Shown: positions 1 to 10,876, numbered from the stretch's first letter. The stretch is 64,000 nucleotides of DNA from Methylotenera sp. G11 (GCF_000799735.1 NZ_JUHH01000001.1:496001-560000); one strand, 5' to 3'. Translations and numbers: made by a program. The notes: generated by a model from the sequence alone, not told the origin.

Positions 1-604
1 GTTTCAAGCCCTCAGCATTAATGCCATGCGGTTTTGCATCATAACCGGCAGCGGTCACGTAGGTTGGAATATCCTTAAAAACTACTGATCCGACTGCTGT
101 AATGACGTGGGAGCCGATTTTGCAGAACTGGTGTATCAAGGTAAAGCCGCCCAGAATTGCGTAGTCGTAGACGTCCACATGACCAGCCAGTGAGGAGTTG
201 TTTGCAAAGATGGTGTTATTGCCGACCTGGCAGTCATGCGCGATATGCACATAAGCCATGATCCAGTTGCCGTTGCCGATCTTGGTTGTGCCTTTGTCTT
301 GAATCGTGCCGCGGTTGAATGTGCAGAATTCGCGAATGGTATTGTTATCGCCGATTTCCAGCAAGGTGGGTTCATCCTTGTATTTTTTATCCTGTGGCAC
401 TTCGCCCAGTGATGAAAACTGGAAAATCTGGTTGTTCTTACCAATAGTGGTACAACCATTGATAGATACATGGCTGCTGATACGGGTTCCCGCATCAATC
501 TTGACGTCGGGGCCAATAATAGAATAAGCGCCTACCTCCACACTTGAATCTAACTGTGCGGAAGGATCAATGATTGCGGTTGGATGGATTTTTGCAGTCT
601 GCAT
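1..604 (-). CDS. lpxA: UDP-N-acetylglucosamine acyltransferase LpxA (3' end cut by window)
   Basis: LpxA transfers a 3-hydroxyacyl chain from ACP to UDP-GlcNAc, the first step of lipid A synthesis in the cytoplasm. The reverse frame from the ATG at 604 begins [18 protein letters not shown] and continues with left-handed beta-helix hexapeptide repeats typical of the family (for example [31 protein letters not shown]). The segment [13 protein letters not shown] carries the conserved region with the catalytic His. About 201 codons are visible; the family is about 260 residues, so the C-terminal end lies beyond base 1. It follows fabZ with a 50-base gap, the usual lpxD-fabZ-lpxA order, and is probably co-transcribed with it. 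Confidence 0.93.
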   Translation of the reverse strand, partial: MQTAKIHPTAIIDPSAQLDSSVEVGAYSIIGPDVKIDAGTRISSHVSINGCTTIGKNNQIFQFSSLGEVPQDKKYKDEPTLLEIGDNNTIREFCTFNRGTIQDKGTTKIGNGNWIMAYVHIAHDCQVGNNTIFANNSSLAGHVDVYDYAILGGFTLIHQFCKIGSHVITAVGSVVFKDIPTYVTAAGYDAKPHGINAEGLK

Positions 605-654
605 TATTACGTCACTTGTTTTTCTATTAACTGTTGCTACTTAGCCGTACACGC

Positions 655-1122
655 TTATTTTTCAATGGCTTTCAATATACACATCATTTGCGCTTCGGCA
701 ACGACAGTGCCATCAACGCTGGCTACGCCGGTATATTTCCAGATGCCTTTCAGGATACGGTCAATTTTGACATTCAGGATAATCTGGTCACCGGGTGAAA
801 CTGGCTTTTTAAAGCGCGCGCTATCAATGCCTGCAAAATAATACACAGAATCATCACTTGGTTTTGTGTCCATGGTCTTGAAAGACAGAATGGCTGCGGC
901 CTGTGCCATTGCCTCAACAATCAAAACACCAGGCATCACCGGGTGATATGGAAAATGACCAGGGAAATACGGTTCATTTACGCTGACATTCTTAATCGCA
1001 ACAATTTCTTTACCTAGTTCCAAAGACACGACACGGTCTACCAGCACAAATGGATAACGATGTGGTAAGTGTTCCAGAATTTCATGGATATCCATGCCGG
1101 TAGTGTCTACTGTATTTGTCAT
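655..1122 (-). CDS. fabZ: 3-hydroxyacyl-ACP dehydratase FabZ
   Basis: FabZ dehydrates 3-hydroxyacyl-ACP in type II fatty acid synthesis, drawing on the same 3-hydroxyacyl-ACP pool as LpxA and LpxD. The 155-residue product carries the hot-dog fold signature: [11 protein letters not shown] near residue 22, then [21 protein letters not shown], with the catalytic His in PGHFP and the Glu in VEAMAQ. Length fits the family (about 145-155). It lies between lpxD and lpxA on the same strand with short gaps, so it is very likely in the same operon. Confidence 0.96.
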   Translation of the reverse strand: MTNTVDTTGMDIHEILEHLPHRYPFVLVDRVVSLELGKEIVAIKNVSVNEPYFPGHFPYHPVMPGVLIVEAMAQAAAILSFKTMDTKPSDDSVYYFAGIDSARFKKPVSPGDQIILNVKIDRILKGIWKYTGVASVDGTVVAEAQMMCILKAIEK

Positions 1123-1178
1123 GATGATTTCAGCCTGCTTTTAAGAGTGTGATTTTATTAATTATTTTTTACGAAAAG

Positions 1179-2216
1179 TTATTGTTGAGATTTTAATAAT
1201 GCAATCTCTTTTTCCAGCGACTTGATTTTATCTGCAAAATCGTCCAGATGGCGTATTTTAGCAGCGGTGTTAAGCCATGCGCGATGCGTCTGGAATGGCA
1301 TCAAGGCTGTATAAGTGTCAGCAGTGGCCAGGGAGCGTGTAATCATGCTGCCAGGAGAAATTGTAACGTTATCCGCTATTTCCAGATGCCCCAACACCAT
1401 CGCTGCGCCACCAATTTTGCAGTGTCTACCAATGCGGGCGCTACCGGCAATGCCTACACAGCCGGCAATAACACTATGTGCGCCTATCACGCAGTTGTGG
1501 CCGATCTGAATCAGGTTATCAAGCTTTACCCCTTCTTCGATGATGGTGTCATCCAGGGCGCCGCGGTCTATTGTGGTGTTCGCACCGACATCCACATTGT
1601 CTTGCAGAATTGCGCGGCCAACCTGCGGGATTTTAATCCAGCGGCCGCCTTCTTCCGCATAGCCAAAGCCATCAGAGCCGATAACTGCGCCAGAAAAGAT
1701 ATGGCAGTTTTTACCGATTTCACAATGGTGCTTGATCGTAACATTGGGTTCCAAGCGCGTATGGTCGGCAATAGCAACATCATTTTCTATCACACAGCCG
1801 CTGCCGACGATGACGTGTTCACCCAAAACGACATTTTCACCTATGACTACCAATGCTCCGATGCTGCATGAGCCAGGAATCTGGGCAGAAGCGGCAACAA
1901 CCGCCGTAGATGCAATGCCTGCCGGTGCAACAGTGACCGGGTTTAAAAATGCCGATACTTTAGCAAAATAGGCATACGGGTTGTCGGTGATGATTTTTGC
2001 TGCTGTCGTTAATTCGGTATGCGCATGCTTTAATATAAAAGCGCTGGCCTGGCTTGCAGCAACAGCTTTTTGATATTTAGAATCACTCACAAAGCTGATA
2101 TCGCCTGCTTTTGCATTGGCAAGAGACGATACGCGCCGGATCAATGTACTGCCATCTCCAACGACAATTCCACCTAAGGCACTGACAATCTCATCAAGCG
2201 AGTATTGCTTACTCAT
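1179..2216 (-). CDS. lpxD: UDP-3-O-(3-hydroxyacyl)glucosamine N-acyltransferase LpxD
   Basis: LpxD adds the N-linked hydroxyacyl chain to UDP-3-O-acyl-GlcN, the third committed step of lipid A synthesis. The 345-residue product has an N-terminal uridine-binding domain (residues about 1-100, including NPYAYFAKVSAFLNP), then a long run of hexapeptide repeats. The conserved stretch HIFSGAVIGSDGFGYA and the catalytic-His region QIGHNCVIGAHSVIAG are present. A short C-terminal helix (SLEKEIALLKSQQ) follows, as in the family. It sits directly downstream of skp with a 37-base gap, in the standard bamA-skp-lpxD-fabZ-lpxA order. Confidence 0.96.
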   Translation of the reverse strand: MSKQYSLDEIVSALGGIVVGDGSTLIRRVSSLANAKAGDISFVSDSKYQKAVAASQASAFILKHAHTELTTAAKIITDNPYAYFAKVSAFLNPVTVAPAGIASTAVVAASAQIPGSCSIGALVVIGENVVLGEHVIVGSGCVIENDVAIADHTRLEPNVTIKHHCEIGKNCHIFSGAVIGSDGFGYAEEGGRWIKIPQVGRAILQDNVDVGANTTIDRGALDDTIIEEGVKLDNLIQIGHNCVIGAHSVIAGCVGIAGSARIGRHCKIGGAAMVLGHLEIADNVTISPGSMITRSLATADTYTALMPFQTHRAWLNTAAKIRHLDDFADKIKSLEKEIALLKSQQ

Positions 2217-2253
2217 TTATATAAACGCACATCTGTTCGCACTGGCTGCCTGA

Positions 2254-2757
2254 TTACTTTTTACCCAGCATCTTCAGCACTTTGTCGGTGATATCGATTT
2301 TTTTACTTGCGTAAGCGACACCGCTGTAAACAACAAGATCATAACCTTCAGCTTCAGAAACAGATTGAACTGCTTTATTCACGCGGTCTTGCAAAGAACC
2401 CAGTTCTTCATTCTTGCGTAAATTAATATCTTCCCGCAGTTCTCTCTGTTTGCGCTGAAATTCAATTTTAATATTCTGGACATCACGCTCCTTGTTGCGT
2501 CGCTCGGCTTCGGAAATAGTCAAACCTTCCTTATCCAGAGTCGCTTCAAGATCTTTGATCTGTTTAGCCATACGGTCCAGTTCCTGTGAACGCGGGCTGA
2601 ACTCGCGCTCGAGTTTTTTTCCGCTCTCAGCTGTCTGCGGCGCTTCCTGCAGAATTTTATCAACCTGTACGTAGCCGACTTTCAGGTCTGCAGATTGCGC
2701 ATTCACTGCAAAGGTCACCAATCCCGCCATTACTAAACTTTTGAAAATTTTATTCAA
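2254..2757 (-). CDS. skp: Periplasmic chaperone Skp/OmpH
   Basis: Skp holds unfolded outer-membrane proteins in the periplasm for delivery to the BAM complex. The 167-residue product begins with a Sec signal peptide (MNKIFKSLVMAGLVTFAVNAQSA), followed by a short beta segment (LKVGYVQVDKILQEAPQ). A long charged coiled coil covers residues about 45-120, rich in E, K and R (KLEREFSPRSQELDRMAKQ), and the end is YDLVVYSGVAYASKKIDIT, typical of the family. A good ribosome site (AGGAGA) precedes the ATG. It lies between bamA and lpxD. Confidence 0.95.
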   Translation of the reverse strand: MNKIFKSLVMAGLVTFAVNAQSADLKVGYVQVDKILQEAPQTAESGKKLEREFSPRSQELDRMAKQIKDLEATLDKEGLTISEAERRNKERDVQNIKIEFQRKQRELREDINLRKNEELGSLQDRVNKAVQSVSEAEGYDLVVYSGVAYASKKIDITDKVLKMLGKK

Positions 2758-2850
2758 TTAATTTCTCCTAAAACCTACACTTCTGTCTTCGTCGTATTAT
2801 GCCATAAGACATCGCAAAGCCTCTGTTTGCATACTTCTACAGAGCTTAAA

Positions 2851-5181
2851 TTAGAACTGCTGACCCATCTGGAACTGTATGGACTGCGTATCATCGCCAG
2901 CTGCACTGTTAAGTGCTTTGGCATAGACGACTTTCAGCGGGCCAAACGGTGAAATCCAGCTTGCACCGATACCGGCTGAATACCTGAGATCGCCTAGGCT
3001 GTAAGTTTCGTTAGCGCCATACACGTTACCGGCATCTACAAAAGCACTCATTTTAAACTGGCTTGAGTTTTTCATACCGGGAACAGGGAAAAATAACTCG
3101 GCATTACCAAGCAGGCGCTTGGTGCCGCCTACAGAGTATTGCCTGTTGGTTACAGGGTCATAGTCTTTGGGTCCCAATGTGCCGTTCTGGTAGCCTCGAA
3201 CGGAGCTTACACCGCCCATATAGTAGTTTTTAAAGAACGGATATTTTTCGTTGCCGTATGTATCGGCATAACCAATTTCACCGTTCAGCATAAAGGTATA
3301 CCCGCTGAATACCTCTTTATACCAGGATTGTTTATAGTCAAGCTTGTAATATTCCAGATCCAGCACGGGCAATGATACTTCCGCAGTCAAGCGCTGCAGC
3401 ACACCTTTGGTCGGGAAAAATACGGTATCCCTTGAGTCGTGCGTCCAGCCGGCTGATACCACTACGGAATCACTGCTGCAACCGCTGCTGTTCAGGCCGC
3501 AGTAATCTCTATATCGTTTAGGGCTGTCACTGTTTAAATCAATAGTAGTGAAGTCAGCTGCGATACCGAAGTTAATGCCGTCACGTTCATTTAATGGAAT
3601 GCCAAAGCGTAAACCCGCGCCGTATGATGATGACTGGTAAGAGCCAACGTTGTTCAATTTGCTGGTATCTACATCGCGACGATACAGGTCAATACCCCTG
3701 CTTACCCCATCTGGCGTGAAATAAGGGTCAGTGAACGATAAAGAGTAAACCGTATTATATTTACCCGTATTCACCTGGGCACTTACGCGGTTGCCTGTGC
3801 CCAGGAAGTTATTCTGGTTCACTGTAACACCAAACACAACACCCTGGCTACTTGACAGGCCGGCACCAAACTGTACGCTGCCTGTAGATTTTTCAACGAC
3901 ACTGATATTCAGATCCACTTGGTCTGATGTACCGGGTACTGCCGGTGTTTCCACATTCACGTCCGAGAAATAGTCGGTACGCCTGATGCGCTCTTTCGAT
4001 CGATTGATTTTGTTTGAAGCATACCAAGCGGACTCCAGCTGACGGATTTCACGGCGAATGACCTCGTCACGCGTGCGTGTGTTGCCGGCAATGTTGATGC
4101 GGCGTACGTACACACGTTTACCAGGGTCGACAAAAAAGGTGAACGCGGCTGTATGTTTTTCCTTATCAAGTTCCGGCACCGGATTGACGTTTGAAAAAGC
4201 GTAGCCGTCATCGCTTAATCGGTCACTGATGGCTTTGCTGGTCTGCGTCACTTTTTCACGGCTGAAAGTATCGCCGGCCTGAACCTGCATCAACTGGCGC
4301 AGTTCGTCCTCGGGCACCAGGGTTTCGCCGGCCAGTTTCACTTCTGAAATCGTGTATTTCTCGCCTTCGGTGATATTGACCGTAATGTAGATGTCTTTTT
4401 TATCCGGCGTTATCGATACCTGCGTAGAATCGATATTGAATTCAAGATAGCCCCGGTTCATATAGAAAGAACGCAGTGTTTCCAGGTCGGCATTCAGCTT
4501 TTGTTTGGAGTACTGGTCGTCCTTATTCCACCAACTCATCCAGTTTGGCGTAGTCAGCAGGAACTCAGCCCGTAGATCCTCGGTGCTGAAAGCCTGGTTG
4601 CCGACAATGTTGATATCACGGATTTTGGAAACAACACCTTCTTCAATATCAAAGCGGACAGCAACACGGTTACGCTCAAGCGGAGAAACCGTCGCTTTGA
4701 CCGTTGCACCATATTTGCCTTGCGACAGATACTGCCGCTTGATTTCCTGCTCTGCGCGGTCCAGTTGTGATTTATCAAAAATCTGGCCTTCGGTGATGCC
4801 GATCTGTTTCAAACCCTCTTTCATTTTATCGGTAGGGAATGATTTGTTGCCGCTGAAGTCAATTTGAGAAATGGCAGAACGCTCTTGCACTGTTACGACC
4901 AGAACATCGCCTTCCGCCTCGATGCGTACATCCTTGAAAAATCCGGTGCCATAAAGAGATTTGATCGCCTGTGAAGCCAGGTCATCATTCATCGTCTCGC
5001 CGACTTTGACAGGCAAGTAACTAAAAACAGTACCGGCTTCTGTACGCTGAATCCCCTCGACCCGGATGTCTTTAACTACGAAGGGCTCAAGTGCTGCCGC
5101 CGAGCTTGCGTATAAGCCCGAAACCAGCAGCAATATAGACTTGAGTTTAATATTTTTTTGTTTCAAGTGTTGAATAGCCAT
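2851..5181 (-). CDS. bamA: Outer-membrane protein assembly factor BamA
   Basis: BamA is the core of the BAM complex that folds beta-barrel proteins into the outer membrane. The 776-residue protein has a signal peptide (to about residue 30, ending ASSAAA) and five periplasmic POTRA repeats over residues about 33-430. The C-terminal 16-stranded barrel contains the family hallmark [13 protein letters not shown] and ends in the terminal strand IQFQMGQQF, with the usual final Phe. Length matches the family. The start lies 4 bases after the rseP stop, so translation is probably coupled; skp follows. Confidence 0.97.
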   Translation of the reverse strand: MAIQHLKQKNIKLKSILLLVSGLYASSAAALEPFVVKDIRVEGIQRTEAGTVFSYLPVKVGETMNDDLASQAIKSLYGTGFFKDVRIEAEGDVLVVTVQERSAISQIDFSGNKSFPTDKMKEGLKQIGITEGQIFDKSQLDRAEQEIKRQYLSQGKYGATVKATVSPLERNRVAVRFDIEEGVVSKIRDINIVGNQAFSTEDLRAEFLLTTPNWMSWWNKDDQYSKQKLNADLETLRSFYMNRGYLEFNIDSTQVSITPDKKDIYITVNITEGEKYTISEVKLAGETLVPEDELRQLMQVQAGDTFSREKVTQTSKAISDRLSDDGYAFSNVNPVPELDKEKHTAAFTFFVDPGKRVYVRRINIAGNTRTRDEVIRREIRQLESAWYASNKINRSKERIRRTDYFSDVNVETPAVPGTSDQVDLNISVVEKSTGSVQFGAGLSSSQGVVFGVTVNQNNFLGTGNRVSAQVNTGKYNTVYSLSFTDPYFTPDGVSRGIDLYRRDVDTSKLNNVGSYQSSSYGAGLRFGIPLNERDGINFGIAADFTTIDLNSDSPKRYRDYCGLNSSGCSSDSVVVSAGWTHDSRDTVFFPTKGVLQRLTAEVSLPVLDLEYYKLDYKQSWYKEVFSGYTFMLNGEIGYADTYGNEKYPFFKNYYMGGVSSVRGYQNGTLGPKDYDPVTNRQYSVGGTKRLLGNAELFFPVPGMKNSSQFKMSAFVDAGNVYGANETYSLGDLRYSAGIGASWISPFGPLKVVYAKALNSAAGDDTQSIQFQMGQQF

Positions 5182-5185
5182 TCAA

Positions 5186-6553
5186 TTAGCCTGTTATCAA
5201 TCTGTTCATATCATTATAAAGTGCCAAAACCATCATCCAGCCAAGAATAAAAAGCCCTATCCTTTGTCCGATACTTATTGCCGCTTCTGATACAGGTTTG
5301 CCCGTAAAAAATTCAACCATATAATACATGAAATGCCCGCCATCTAGTATCGGTATCGGTAATAGATTTAATATACCGATACTAATACTGACCAGTGCCA
5401 GAAAGCCGATAAAGACTTTAACACCCATATTGGCGCTTTGTCCTGCATAACTGGCGATGGTAACGGGGCCGCTCATGCCTTTCCATGACACATTGCCAAT
5501 GAGCATGTTGCCCAGCATTTTCAGGCTGAACACGGATGTTTCCCATGTTTTTTCCAGGCTCTTTGCAAGTGCTTCCAGCACGGTAAAGTGCTGGATAACA
5601 AAATAACGGTCGAGCTGAGATTGTTCAATCTTGAATCCGGCACCTACGCGGCCAATCACTTTACCATTTTCCTTCACGGCATCGGGAGTCATAGACAGAT
5701 GCTGCTGTTCAGGGCCACGCTGGATCACTACTTCTATCCTTTTTTCCGGGTGCAGCCTTACTTCCTGGACAAAAGCTTCCCAGTCGCTGATTTTTTTGTC
5801 GTTTATGGAGAGAATCAGGTCACCGACCCGCAGGCCCGCTGAATCGGCTGGGCTGTTGGCTAAAACCTCTCCAACGCGGGCGTCCGCTCTCGGCTGGTAG
5901 GCAGCCAGGCCCAACTGTTCCAGAATATCGATATTTGCATCGTCATGACTGAATCCGTTAGCCATTAATCTGTGTAAATGAATCTGTTGATGGCTATCTA
6001 TGACTTGAATCTCAATGCTACGGCTTTTTAATGATTCATTTAATAGCAGCCAGCGCGCATCCTGCCAGCTTGCAACGTCTTTACCGTTGATCTTTTGAAT
6101 CATATCCCCGGAGTGAATCTGGCTGGCAGCTGCCGGCGTGTTTTCCACCACTTCGCCTACATAAGGCTTGGCGCCGATGGTTCCGGTCAGGAACAGGGCC
6201 CAGTATAAAATCACAGCCAGCAGCAAATTTGCAAACGGCCCGGCAAGCACAATAGCCATTTTTTTGGCAACACTTTGCTGGTTAAGCGCGCGTGACATAT
6301 CATGGGCAGGAGAGCCATCTTCACCGGAGGCTTGTTCGGCCTCCAGCATTTTCACATAACCGCCCAGTGGAATTGCGGCAATTGCGAATTCTGTCTGGTC
6401 ACGGCCAATTTTTTTGCTCCAGATCGGTTTGCCGAAGCCGACAGAGAATTTGAGCACCTTGACTCCGCACCATCTGGCAACCTGGAAATGGCCATATTCG
6501 TGAACCGTAACCAGGATACCCAGTGTCAGGATGAAAGCTAAGATTGTTAACAT
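5186..6553 (-). CDS. rseP: RIP site-2 zinc metalloprotease RseP
   Basis: RseP is an inner-membrane protease that cuts anti-sigma factors within the membrane (sigma-E envelope-stress response) and clears signal-peptide remnants. In the 455 residues, the zinc-binding HEYGH motif lies in the first membrane segment (about residue 18). Two PDZ domains follow (GEVVENTPAAASQIHSGD and GEVLANSPADSAGLRVGD), and the second active-site motif NLLPIPILDGGH is near the C-terminus. All catalytic residues are present. It is preceded by dxr and followed by bamA, the common order. Confidence 0.96.
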   Translation of the reverse strand: MLTILAFILTLGILVTVHEYGHFQVARWCGVKVLKFSVGFGKPIWSKKIGRDQTEFAIAAIPLGGYVKMLEAEQASGEDGSPAHDMSRALNQQSVAKKMAIVLAGPFANLLLAVILYWALFLTGTIGAKPYVGEVVENTPAAASQIHSGDMIQKINGKDVASWQDARWLLLNESLKSRSIEIQVIDSHQQIHLHRLMANGFSHDDANIDILEQLGLAAYQPRADARVGEVLANSPADSAGLRVGDLILSINDKKISDWEAFVQEVRLHPEKRIEVVIQRGPEQQHLSMTPDAVKENGKVIGRVGAGFKIEQSQLDRYFVIQHFTVLEALAKSLEKTWETSVFSLKMLGNMLIGNVSWKGMSGPVTIASYAGQSANMGVKVFIGFLALVSISIGILNLLPIPILDGGHFMYYMVEFFTGKPVSEAAISIGQRIGLFILGWMMVLALYNDMNRLITG

Positions 6554-6586
6554 GATGATTAGTCGCTATGGATAGATGCCAATTTG

Positions 6587-7789
6587 CTATGCATGGTTTT
6601 CAAGCCACAGGCTGGCAGCTCGCCTGGCTTTGGCATCCACTGTTGCAAGCTGCTCTATTGAAACCACATCTTCAATGACTGAAGCTGTCAATACGGATTC
6701 AATCATTAATGGGATATCCATAAAACCGATTCGTTCAGCCAGAAAAGCTTCTACTGCAATTTCGTTAGCCGCATTCAGGATAGCCGGTGCGGTTCCGCCT
6801 GCGTTAAGTGCATCGTACGCCAGACGCAGGCATGGGAAACGGCTGAAATCGGGCGCACAGAAATCCAGGCGGCCGATCTTGATCAGATCCAGGCTGTTTA
6901 CACCGCTTTGCAGCCGATCCGGAAAACCCAAACCGTAAGCAATGGGTGTGCGCATGTCGGGGTTGCCTAATTGCGCCAGCACGCTGCCGTCGTTATATTC
7001 AACCATGGAATGAATCACGCTTTGCGGATGAACCACAACATCGATCTGATTGGCAGCGGCATTAAACAGCCAATGCGCCTCAATGACTTCCAGGCCTTTA
7101 TTCATCATCGTTGCGGAATCGATAGTGATTTTAGGCCCCATTACCCAATTCGGGTGGTTCAGTGCCTGCGCGCGCGTTACGCTGCGCATGTCATCCAGGG
7201 TGGCATTACGGAACGGTCCGCCCGATGCAGTCAAGAGCACACGTTTGATACCGGCTTCCGCTAAGGATTTTGCACGCTGATGCGGCATTACCTGAAAAAT
7301 GGCGTTATGTTCGCTGTCTATAGGCAGCAGCGTAGCCCCGCTTTCTTCTACGGCACGCATAAACAAACTGCCGGCCATGACCAGTGTTTCTTTATTCGCA
7401 AGCAGTATGCGCTTTCCTGCCTTCGCAGCGGCCATTGCCGGGTGCAGGCCTGCTGCGCCTACAATGGCCGCCATGACGGTATCGACTTCCGCGTGTGCTG
7501 CAACGTCTATCAATGCCTGTTCACCATGCAGGACGATGGTGCTGCTTTGTGCCGCCTTGAGTTGTGCGCCAAGTTCGGCAGCGGCTTGCGGCTGTAGCAT
7601 CACGGCATATCGGGGGCTATGTTCTGAACATAAGCTGAACATGCTTTTTACATTATTGTTTGCTGTCAATGCGAATACTTTAAAACGCTCCGGATGCTGC
7701 GATATGACATCCAGGGTCTGGATGCCGATAGTGCCGGTAGCACCCAGGATTGCCACATTCTGAACAGTTTCCAAGGTCGGTTTGGACAT
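6587..7789 (-). CDS. dxr: 1-deoxy-D-xylulose 5-phosphate reductoisomerase Dxr
   Basis: Dxr converts DXP to 2-C-methyl-D-erythritol 4-phosphate with NADPH, the committed step of the MEP isoprenoid pathway. The NADPH-binding loop ILGATGTIGIQTLDV is at the N-terminus. Metal and substrate residues are in LLPIDSEHNAIFQ and LLTASGGPF, and MNKGLEVIEAHWLF is the conserved central helix. I chose the ATG giving MSKPTLETVQN (about 400 residues), as in homologues. An in-frame ATG at 7825 would add 12 residues and start 18 bases after the cdsA stop; neither has a strong ribosome site. Dxr supplies the isoprenoid units used by uppS and hpnCDE in this window. Confidence 0.95.
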   Translation of the reverse strand: MSKPTLETVQNVAILGATGTIGIQTLDVISQHPERFKVFALTANNNVKSMFSLCSEHSPRYAVMLQPQAAAELGAQLKAAQSSTIVLHGEQALIDVAAHAEVDTVMAAIVGAAGLHPAMAAAKAGKRILLANKETLVMAGSLFMRAVEESGATLLPIDSEHNAIFQVMPHQRAKSLAEAGIKRVLLTASGGPFRNATLDDMRSVTRAQALNHPNWVMGPKITIDSATMMNKGLEVIEAHWLFNAAANQIDVVVHPQSVIHSMVEYNDGSVLAQLGNPDMRTPIAYGLGFPDRLQSGVNSLDLIKIGRLDFCAPDFSRFPCLRLAYDALNAGGTAPAILNAANEIAVEAFLAERIGFMDIPLMIESVLTASVIEDVVSIEQLATVDAKARRAASLWLENHA

Positions 7790-7843
7790 TACGGGCTTGC
7801 TTTCTATTAATGTATGATCATCCATGCAGGCGAAAATATCCGG

Positions 7844-8653
7844 TTAGAAATGAAACAGCGGAAGATAGATCAGGAACAGCGTGAGGGGCAAGGTTGGCAT
7901 GAACCCATCAATCCTATCCAGGATGCCGCCATGTCCGGGAAGCAATTGACTGCTATCCTTCAGGTTGGCTTTGCGTTTTAACAGTGACTCAACCAGGTCA
8001 CCGATAATACTTAAGATCACAAGCAGCCAAAGGCAAACGATCAGCCAGGGACTGAAGTGCTGATAGTAACAAAGCACAATGCCATAAACCGTAACGGCAG
8101 ACAATGCGCCCAAAACACCTTCCCATGTTTTACCGGGGCTGATTTCGGGAGCGAGCTTATGGCGGCCGAATTTTTTACCGGCAAAGTATGCGGCGCTGTC
8201 CGCAATGCTTACCGTGGCAACAACCCCTAATAACAACATGGGGTTAATGGCATGCAGCCCAACCAGACCAATCCATGTGGCAAACATCAGTAGCAAGCCC
8301 AAAGCCGCCATGGTGAATTTATTGCTGAAAGACCTGCGTGTAATGAGCCAGGCCGGTGCAAATATCAGCCAAAACAAGCTGGCAAGTCCGAGAAATGCAA
8401 ACATGGCATAGCCTTGATATCTCACGAGCGGTGTCATATGCATATAAGCAAGCAGCAAACCGGATGCCAGTGCGGTTGCCAGAAGGACATTGCGCTGGTT
8501 CCTGTTCAACTGTATCAAAGTGCCCCACTCATACACACCCAGCAATGCAAGCCCTAAAGTAAGCAATGTCCAAACCGCGCCGGAAGCTGAAAACACAGCC
8601 GTCAATAATCCTATTAATATAGCTGCGGCAGTAATGATGCGGGTTTTTAGCAT
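7844..8653 (-). CDS. cdsA: Phosphatidate cytidylyltransferase CdsA
   Basis: CdsA makes CDP-diacylglycerol from phosphatidate and CTP at the inner membrane, feeding all phospholipid synthesis. The 269-residue polytopic protein has several hydrophobic segments. It contains the family signature region DSAAYFAGKKFGRHKLAPE, then ISPGKTWEGVLGA, and near the C-terminus PGHGGILDRIDGFMPTLP, the CDP-alcohol site with its conserved Asp. It lies between uppS and dxr on the same strand, as usual. Confidence 0.96.
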   Translation of the reverse strand: MLKTRIITAAAILIGLLTAVFSASGAVWTLLTLGLALLGVYEWGTLIQLNRNQRNVLLATALASGLLLAYMHMTPLVRYQGYAMFAFLGLASLFWLIFAPAWLITRRSFSNKFTMAALGLLLMFATWIGLVGLHAINPMLLLGVVATVSIADSAAYFAGKKFGRHKLAPEISPGKTWEGVLGALSAVTVYGIVLCYYQHFSPWLIVCLWLLVILSIIGDLVESLLKRKANLKDSSQLLPGHGGILDRIDGFMPTLPLTLFLIYLPLFHF

Positions 8654-8708
8654 AAGTTGAAGGTAGTGTTAACTTGATAAAATCGAACGAATTTATTTTT
8701 GATAAAAC

Positions 8709-9467
8709 CTAGGGTTTAGGCTTTTGTAATTGTTCACTTGTCCGCCCAAAACGTCGTTCACGTTTTTCATAGGATTGAATCGCGAGGCTGAAAGCGTCCT
8801 CATTGAAGTCAGGCCACAGCGTATCGGTAAAATATAACTCGGTATATGCAAGCTGCCACAGCAGAAAATTACTGATGCGCATCTCACCGCCGGTTCTGAT
8901 AAAAAGATCAGGTTCAGGCGCATAACTCATGGACAGGTATGGCTGCAGGTTTTCTTCCTGGTATTTTCCGGCCAATTCCGGTAGCGCAACCTGCATTTTA
9001 TTCATGGCCTGCAATATATCCCAGCGGCCGCCATAATTGGCTGCAATTGTCAGCACCAGGCCAGTGTTGCCTGCCGTCAGTCGTTCAGAGGCTTCGATTT
9101 GCTCAATCAGCTTTGCTTCGAACTGGCTGCGATCCCCAATCATCACCAGTTTGATATTGTTCTGGTGCAGCTTCACTACTTCCCGTTCCAGGGCGTCCAT
9201 GAACAAGCCCATCAGAAACGAAACTTCCTCAGGTGGGCGCCGCCAGTTCTCACTGCTGAATGCAAACAGCGTTAAAAACTCGACATTGAGTTTCACGCAC
9301 TGCTTGACCAGTTCGCGCACAGTCTCTACGCCGCGTTTATGCCCGGCTATCCTGGGTAAAAAACGCTTGCGTGCCCAGCGTCCATTGCCATCCATGATCA
9401 CGGCAATGTGCTTGGGAACGGCAGTCACCTTAGGGATACGCTGTGTTGCGCTTGAGAATAAAGACAA
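8709..9467 (-). CDS. uppS: Undecaprenyl diphosphate synthase UppS (IspU)
   Basis: UppS extends farnesyl diphosphate with eight cis isoprene units to give the C55 lipid carrier for peptidoglycan and O-antigen. The 252-residue product contains the signature HIAVIMDGNGRWA with the catalytic Asp, FAFSSENWRRP, and the C-terminal motif RTGGEMRISNFLLWQLAYTE. All conserved residues of the cis-prenyltransferase family are present. It lies between frr and cdsA. Confidence 0.96.
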   Translation of the reverse strand: MSLFSSATQRIPKVTAVPKHIAVIMDGNGRWARKRFLPRIAGHKRGVETVRELVKQCVKLNVEFLTLFAFSSENWRRPPEEVSFLMGLFMDALEREVVKLHQNNIKLVMIGDRSQFEAKLIEQIEASERLTAGNTGLVLTIAANYGGRWDILQAMNKMQVALPELAGKYQEENLQPYLSMSYAPEPDLFIRTGGEMRISNFLLWQLAYTELYFTDTLWPDFNEDAFSLAIQSYEKRERRFGRTSEQLQKPKP

Positions 9468-9524
9468 TCAATGCCCCAAATCTATACGGCAATGCTGAAT
9501 GGATATTTTCAAATCAGCCACTGC

Positions 9525-10082
9525 TTATACCGCCATCAAATCTGCTTCTTTAACCTGCAGTATTTTATCGACTTCAGCCACTGCCCTGTCTGTCGCTTTT
9601 TGCACTTCATCTTGCGCACGACGCTCGTCGTCTTCTGAAATCAGCTTATCCTTGATCAGTTTTTTCAGTGCATCGTTTGCATCGCGTCGGATGTTGCGGA
9701 TTGATACTTTTGCGCTTTCGCCCTCAGTACGTACGATTTTAGTCATTTCACGGCGACGTTCTTCAGTGAGCATAGGCATAGGCACACGAATCAAATCACC
9801 GTTGGTGGCAGGATTCAAACCCAAGTCGCAGTCGCGAATGGCCTTTTCCACTTTTGAAATCATGTTCTTTTCATAAGGCTGTACATTAATTGTACGGGCA
9901 TCGCCAAGATTGACATTGGCTACCTGGTTCACTGAAACCATGGATCCGTAATACTCAACCATCACGTGATCAAGCAGGCCGGTATGAGCGCGGCCGGTAC
10001 GGATTTTAGCCAAATCATTCTTAAGTGCTTCCAATGATTTCTGCATTTTTTGTTCTGCTGTTTTTTTTACGTCTTCTAACAT
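9525..10082 (-). CDS. frr: Ribosome recycling factor
   Basis: RRF splits post-termination ribosomes together with EF-G and IF3. The 185-residue length is the family standard. The product carries the N-terminal helix region [20 protein letters not shown] followed by [17 protein letters not shown], and the C-terminal helices ([40 protein letters not shown]) that form the three-helix bundle. It follows pyrH by 77 bases in the tsf-pyrH-frr order. Confidence 0.97.
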   Translation of the reverse strand: MLEDVKKTAEQKMQKSLEALKNDLAKIRTGRAHTGLLDHVMVEYYGSMVSVNQVANVNLGDARTINVQPYEKNMISKVEKAIRDCDLGLNPATNGDLIRVPMPMLTEERRREMTKIVRTEGESAKVSIRNIRRDANDALKKLIKDKLISEDDERRAQDEVQKATDRAVAEVDKILQVKEADLMAV

Positions 10083-10159
10083 TTATATCTCCAACTCAAT
10101 TTCTGACAGTTTATTGATCATCAGCTATCGCCGCAGCATGATCGCTGCCTGTAAAATCA

Positions 10160-10876
10160 TCAAGGTAATACTTTCGTACCTTCATCCTCACCCATCACTA
10201 CTTTTTTCAGGGCACCTTGCTTGAAGATGCTGAAAACCGAAATCGGCAGTTTCTGATCGCGACACAGGGTTAAAGCTGTCGCATCCATCACTTTAAGGTT
10301 TTTGATGATGGCCTCATCAAAAGTAATGGTTTTGTAACGCATGGCTTCCGGATTGGTTTTAGGATCGTCGGTATATACGCCGTCTACCTTAGTGGCCTTG
10401 ATGACGACTTCCGCATTGATTTCCATGCCGCGCAAAGCAGCTGCAGTATCCGTGGTAAAGAACGGATTGCCGGTCCCGGCACCGAAAATCACGACCCGCC
10501 CTTCTTCCAGATAGCGAATGGCTTTTCCGCGGATATAGGGCTCGGCAACCTGCTCAATGCTTAATGCCGACTGTACGCGTGCATTTAAACCGATGTTTTT
10601 CATGGCATCCTGCAAAGCCATGGCGTTCATGACTGTCGCCAGCATCCCCATATAATCGGCTGTTGCCCTATCCATGCCTGCTGCAGCCGGTGCGACACCT
10701 CGAAAAATATTACCGCCACCGATTACAACAGCTACCTGCACTCCCAAATCAACAACTTCTTTAATTTCATTAACGATGCGAGTGATCGTGGCGCGATTAA
10801 TGCCGTAAGCATCATCTCCCATCAAAGCCTCACCAGAAAGTTTAAGTAAAATGCGCTTATAGGCTGGTTGTGACAC
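10160..10876 (-). CDS. pyrH: UMP kinase PyrH
   Basis: PyrH phosphorylates UMP to UDP. The 238-residue product belongs to the amino-acid kinase fold: [19 protein letters not shown] at the N-terminus (phosphate-binding Lys), [11 protein letters not shown], and the substrate motif [19 protein letters not shown]. Length is that of the bacterial family. A strong hairpin terminator on the same strand separates it from tsf, so much of its expression may come from read-through or a promoter in the 180-base gap. Confidence 0.97.
   Translation of the reverse strand: MSQPAYKRILLKLSGEALMGDDAYGINRATITRIVNEIKEVVDLGVQVAVVIGGGNIFRGVAPAAAGMDRATADYMGMLATVMNAMALQDAMKNIGLNARVQSALSIEQVAEPYIRGKAIRYLEEGRVVIFGAGTGNPFFTTDTAAALRGMEINAEVVIKATKVDGVYTDDPKTNPEAMRYKTITFDEAIIKNLKVMDATALTLCRDQKLPISVFSIFKQGALKKVVMGEDEGTKVLP

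Noticed and set aside
1248-1871. 207-codon plus-strand frame opposite lpxD
   Set aside because: Shadow of the hexapeptide-repeat gene; no homology I can recognise.
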